From Ruminococcus sp. CAG:382 (GTDB taxonomy: Bacteria; Bacillota; Clostridia; Oscillospirales; CAG-382), in the NCBI GenBank assembly GCA_000433115.1, contig FR892201.1, forward strand, positions 1,141-8,940: DNA of 7,800 nt, read 5' to 3'. The position numbers and the translations under genes are program-made. The notes below the pieces were generated by a model, which was given only the letters and a program-made list of their open reading frames with translations, ran no database searches and was not told the origin of the DNA. How positions within the stretch are numbered: position 1 is the stretch's first letter; each line of letters begins with the position of its first letter. Below are positions 6,234-7,800 of this stretch, piece after piece.

Positions 6234-6974
6234 ATGGATGTTTCTATTGGCAACAGGCTGTATCAATACCGCAGAAAAAGCGGCTTGTCACAGGAAGAGC
6301 TTGCCGCAAAGCTCGGCGTCAGCCGTCAGGCTGTTTCAAAATGGGAACGTGCCGAAGCAGCGCCGGATACGGACAACCTTATAAATCTTTCGAAAATTTA
6401 CGGTGTGACCCTCGATGAGCTTATCAATACCGACCCTGCAGACAGCGCCGCCCGGTCAAGTGACAGCAGCGATGACGAAATCAATACTGACGATAATTCC
6501 GAAAAGAAAAATAAGGTGCATATCGGTTTTGACGGAATCCATGTTGACGACGGCAAGGACAAAGTCGATATTTCATGGCACGGCGGCGTCCATGTAAATG
6601 ACGGCGACACCGAGGTTCATGTCGACAAGGACAATGTTCATATCGTCGAAAACGGCAAAGTGGTCAAAAATGAAATCACAAAAAAACTTATGGTTTCAAG
6701 GCTTCCGATCACGCTCATCACAGTGTTCATATATCTTGTGTTGGGATTTTTCTTCGATCTGTGGCATCCGGGATGGATCGTATTCATAATGATACCTGTT
6801 CTGATGTCGTTCATATCCGCTATCCAAAACAAAAACGCATTGCGCTTTTTCTACCCGGTGCTTGTCTGCGCCGTATATCTTGTTCTCGGCTGTGTATGGG
6901 GACTTTGGCATCCGTGGTGGATCCTTTTCCTCACTGTTCCGATATATTATGGCATTGTAAACGCATTCAGATAG
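6234..6974 (+). CDS. Membrane-bound XRE-family transcriptional regulator
   Basis: This 246-residue protein has three parts. Residues 4-62 form a helix-turn-helix of the XRE/Cro-C1 type, with the recognition-helix segment VSRQAVSKWER at 29-39. A Ser/Asp-rich linker (66-93) follows. Residues about 95-144 form an unusual His/Asp/Gly-rich stretch with alternating motifs (IHVDDG, VHVNDG, EVHVDKD, VHIVENG) that look like short beta strands and turns. The C-terminus has about four hydrophobic segments arranged as two copies of one pattern, YLVLG-x4-LWHPGWI-x-FIMIPV (167-189) and YLVLG-x4-LWHPWWI-x-FLTVPI (215-237). HTH proteins with such tails occur in Clostridia as probable membrane-tethered regulators; the signal is unknown. 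It has its own promoter and leader and no evident partner. Its target may be its own leader or the convergent VanY gene, but this is speculation. Confidence 0.88.
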   Translation: MDVSIGNRLYQYRRKSGLSQEELAAKLGVSRQAVSKWERAEAAPDTDNLINLSKIYGVTLDELINTDPADSAARSSDSSDDEINTDDNSEKKNKVHIGFDGIHVDDGKDKVDISWHGGVHVNDGDTEVHVDKDNVHIVENGKVVKNEITKKLMVSRLPITLITVFIYLVLGFFFDLWHPGWIVFIMIPVLMSFISAIQNKNALRFFYPVLVCAVYLVLGCVWGLWHPWWILFLTVPIYYGIVNAFR

Positions 6975-6990
6975 GTCTCAATAACAGAAC

Positions 6991-7034
6991 AACGCACACG
7001 TACCCGTATCATGCGGGACGTGCGCGTTTTCTTT
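6991..7034. terminator. Intrinsic terminator between convergent genes
   Basis: AACGCACACGT (6991-7001) pairs with ACGTGCGCGTT (7018-7028) with one A-C mismatch. After a bulged A at 7002, CCCG (7003-7006) pairs with CGGG (7014-7017) around a 7-base loop. This gives about 14 base pairs, followed on the plus strand by a T-rich run ending TTTTCTTT. It lies 16 bases after the regulator stop and 3 bases before the end of the minus-strand VanY gene. On the minus strand the hairpin is followed by the weaker run GTTGTTCTGTTATT, so it may serve both genes, more efficiently on the plus strand. Confidence 0.85.
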
Positions 7035-7036
7035 CG

Positions 7037-7800
7037 TCAGTCTGTCGTGTTGCCGTTTATAAGATCGTAGTATTCTTCAAGGCAAAGACCGTGTTCATAT
7101 ATATAAGTTGCGGCTTTTCTGCCAACGAAGCGATAATGCCACGGTTCGAAGCTGATGCCCGTGATATCCTCTTTGTCCTTCGGGAAGCGGAGGATGAAGC
7201 CGAATTTGTGCGCATTAGCTTCAAGCCATGCATAAGCGGGGCTGTCTGCAAACGTCACTTCGGCAGAGGGAAGGTTATGCATATCAAGTGCAAGCCCCGT
7301 CTGATGCTCTGAGCAACCCTCACGGCAGGAGAAGGTCATGACATATTTTTCGCATTCCTCGCGGGTCTTGAACTTGTGCAGATACATTTCGACGTAAAAG
7401 TTGAAAAGCCATTTCTGATAGCTGAAGCTTCTGTATGCGCTCGTCACGGCTACGTCGGTCACGCCGTTTTCCTTTGCCTCCTTCAGAAAAGCATCGAGAG
7501 CCTTGGCGCAGTTTTTTCTGAGCTTTTCGCCCTTACGGTCTTTTCTCGTCCATTCGGACACCACAAGGTCGTCCGGCTCGTATGCATCCGTCAGACGATG
7601 GTCATAGTTGACGAGAAGCAGATATTCGCTGTCGTCCTCAGGGCAGATGTACTCAAGATACTGCTCGATGTCGATCGAATATTCGTATTCGCGTTCGGGT
7701 TCGCTTATTTCCTCCGAAGGCTCTTCCGTGACATCGCTCTGCTCCGACACAACAGTCGACGCCTCCTCCGAGGTAGCGGATTCGTCTGTCACCGAGACCT
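7037..7800 (-). CDS. VanY-type D-alanyl-D-alanine carboxypeptidase, peptidase M15 (5' end beyond window)
   Basis: The frame is open through the right edge. An internal GTG at 7790-7792 is the first start-like codon inside the window, but it is very unlikely to be the true start, because the visible protein begins in a Ser/Thr/Glu-rich stretch typical of the linker after a signal or lipoprotein peptide. Numbered from that GTG, the catalytic domain spans about 85-240 and shows SAYRS (118-122), SEHQTGLALD (161-170) with zinc ligands H163 and D170, and FEPWHYR (215-221) with catalytic E216 and third ligand H219. All key residues are present. These zinc enzymes remove terminal D-Ala from peptidoglycan stem peptides outside the cell; VanY lowers vancomycin target levels, but most homologues are cell-wall housekeeping enzymes. 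No van cluster is visible. The gene converges with the XRE regulator. Confidence 0.92.
   Translation of the reverse strand, partial: VSVTDESATSEEASTVVSEQSDVTEEPSEEISEPEREYEYSIDIEQYLEYICPEDDSEYLLLVNYDHRLTDAYEPDDLVVSEWTRKDRKGEKLRKNCAKALDAFLKEAKENGVTDVAVTSAYRSFSYQKWLFNFYVEMYLHKFKTREECEKYVMTFSCREGCSEHQTGLALDMHNLPSAEVTFADSPAYAWLEANAHKFGFILRFPKDKEDITGISFEPWHYRFVGRKAATYIYEHGLCLEEYYDLINGNTTD

Noticed and set aside
6761..7312. Plus-strand open frame of 183 codons spanning the end of the XRE gene, the terminator and the VanY gene
   Set aside because: It crosses two well-supported genes and an intrinsic terminator in other frames, with a Cys/Arg-rich translation lacking any domain.
7037..7800. VanY as evidence of a vancomycin-resistance cluster
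   Set aside because: No vanH, vanA/B, vanX or VanRS-type genes are in view. The neighbouring regulator is not a two-component system, and M15 carboxypeptidases are common housekeeping genes in Clostridia.
1..7800. CRISPR arrays, insertion sequences, tRNA or rRNA genes
   Set aside because: I saw no regularly spaced direct repeats, transposase motifs, terminal inverted repeats, or tRNA-like cloverleaf sequences on either strand.

Overview
The window looks like part of a chromosome from an anaerobic clostridial bacterium of the Oscillospiraceae/Ruminococcaceae kind. This is an inference from three things: moderate GC content (judged by eye), the parB-serS junction that is typical of origin-proximal DNA in Clostridia, and a seryl-tRNA synthetase with the divergent motifs seen in gut Clostridia. 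Coding density is high. All genes run on the plus strand except the last, and there is no gene-free stretch longer than about 160 bases.

Layout. Positions 1-126 hold the C-terminal end of a ParB-like chromosome partitioning protein, followed by complete serS (146-1423). A short junction with two hairpins (about 1442-1504) leads into a probable three-gene unit: a small two-helix membrane protein (1520-1930), a membrane-anchored MORN-repeat protein (1959-2807) and a xylose-isomerase-like TIM-barrel protein (2813-3664). That unit ends at a clear intrinsic terminator (3672-3704). Next come a full-length apolipoprotein N-acyltransferase, lnt (3711-5267), and an alpha/beta-hydrolase esterase (5242-6078) that overlap by 26 bases and are probably co-translated. 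A leader of about 155 bases with a TATAAT promoter, an inverted repeat and a strong Shine-Dalgarno sequence precedes a membrane-bound XRE-family regulator (6234-6974). A strong terminator (6991-7034) separates it from a convergent minus-strand VanY-type D,D-carboxypeptidase whose N-terminus lies beyond the right edge.

How the genes fit together. The left end is housekeeping: chromosome segregation and tRNA charging. Much of the rest concerns the cell envelope: a lipoprotein acylation enzyme, an exported MORN protein, a peptidoglycan carboxypeptidase, and a regulator with its C-terminus in the membrane. The isomerase-like protein and the esterase suggest small-molecule or carbohydrate metabolism, but their substrates cannot be read from the sequence.

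I found no convincing undescribed multi-gene system. The most interesting items are the XRE regulator with a repeated His/Asp/Gly-rich middle and a duplicated membrane motif, the inverted repeat in its leader, the unstudied membrane-protein/MORN/TIM-barrel cassette, and an intact Lnt in what looks like a Firmicute.
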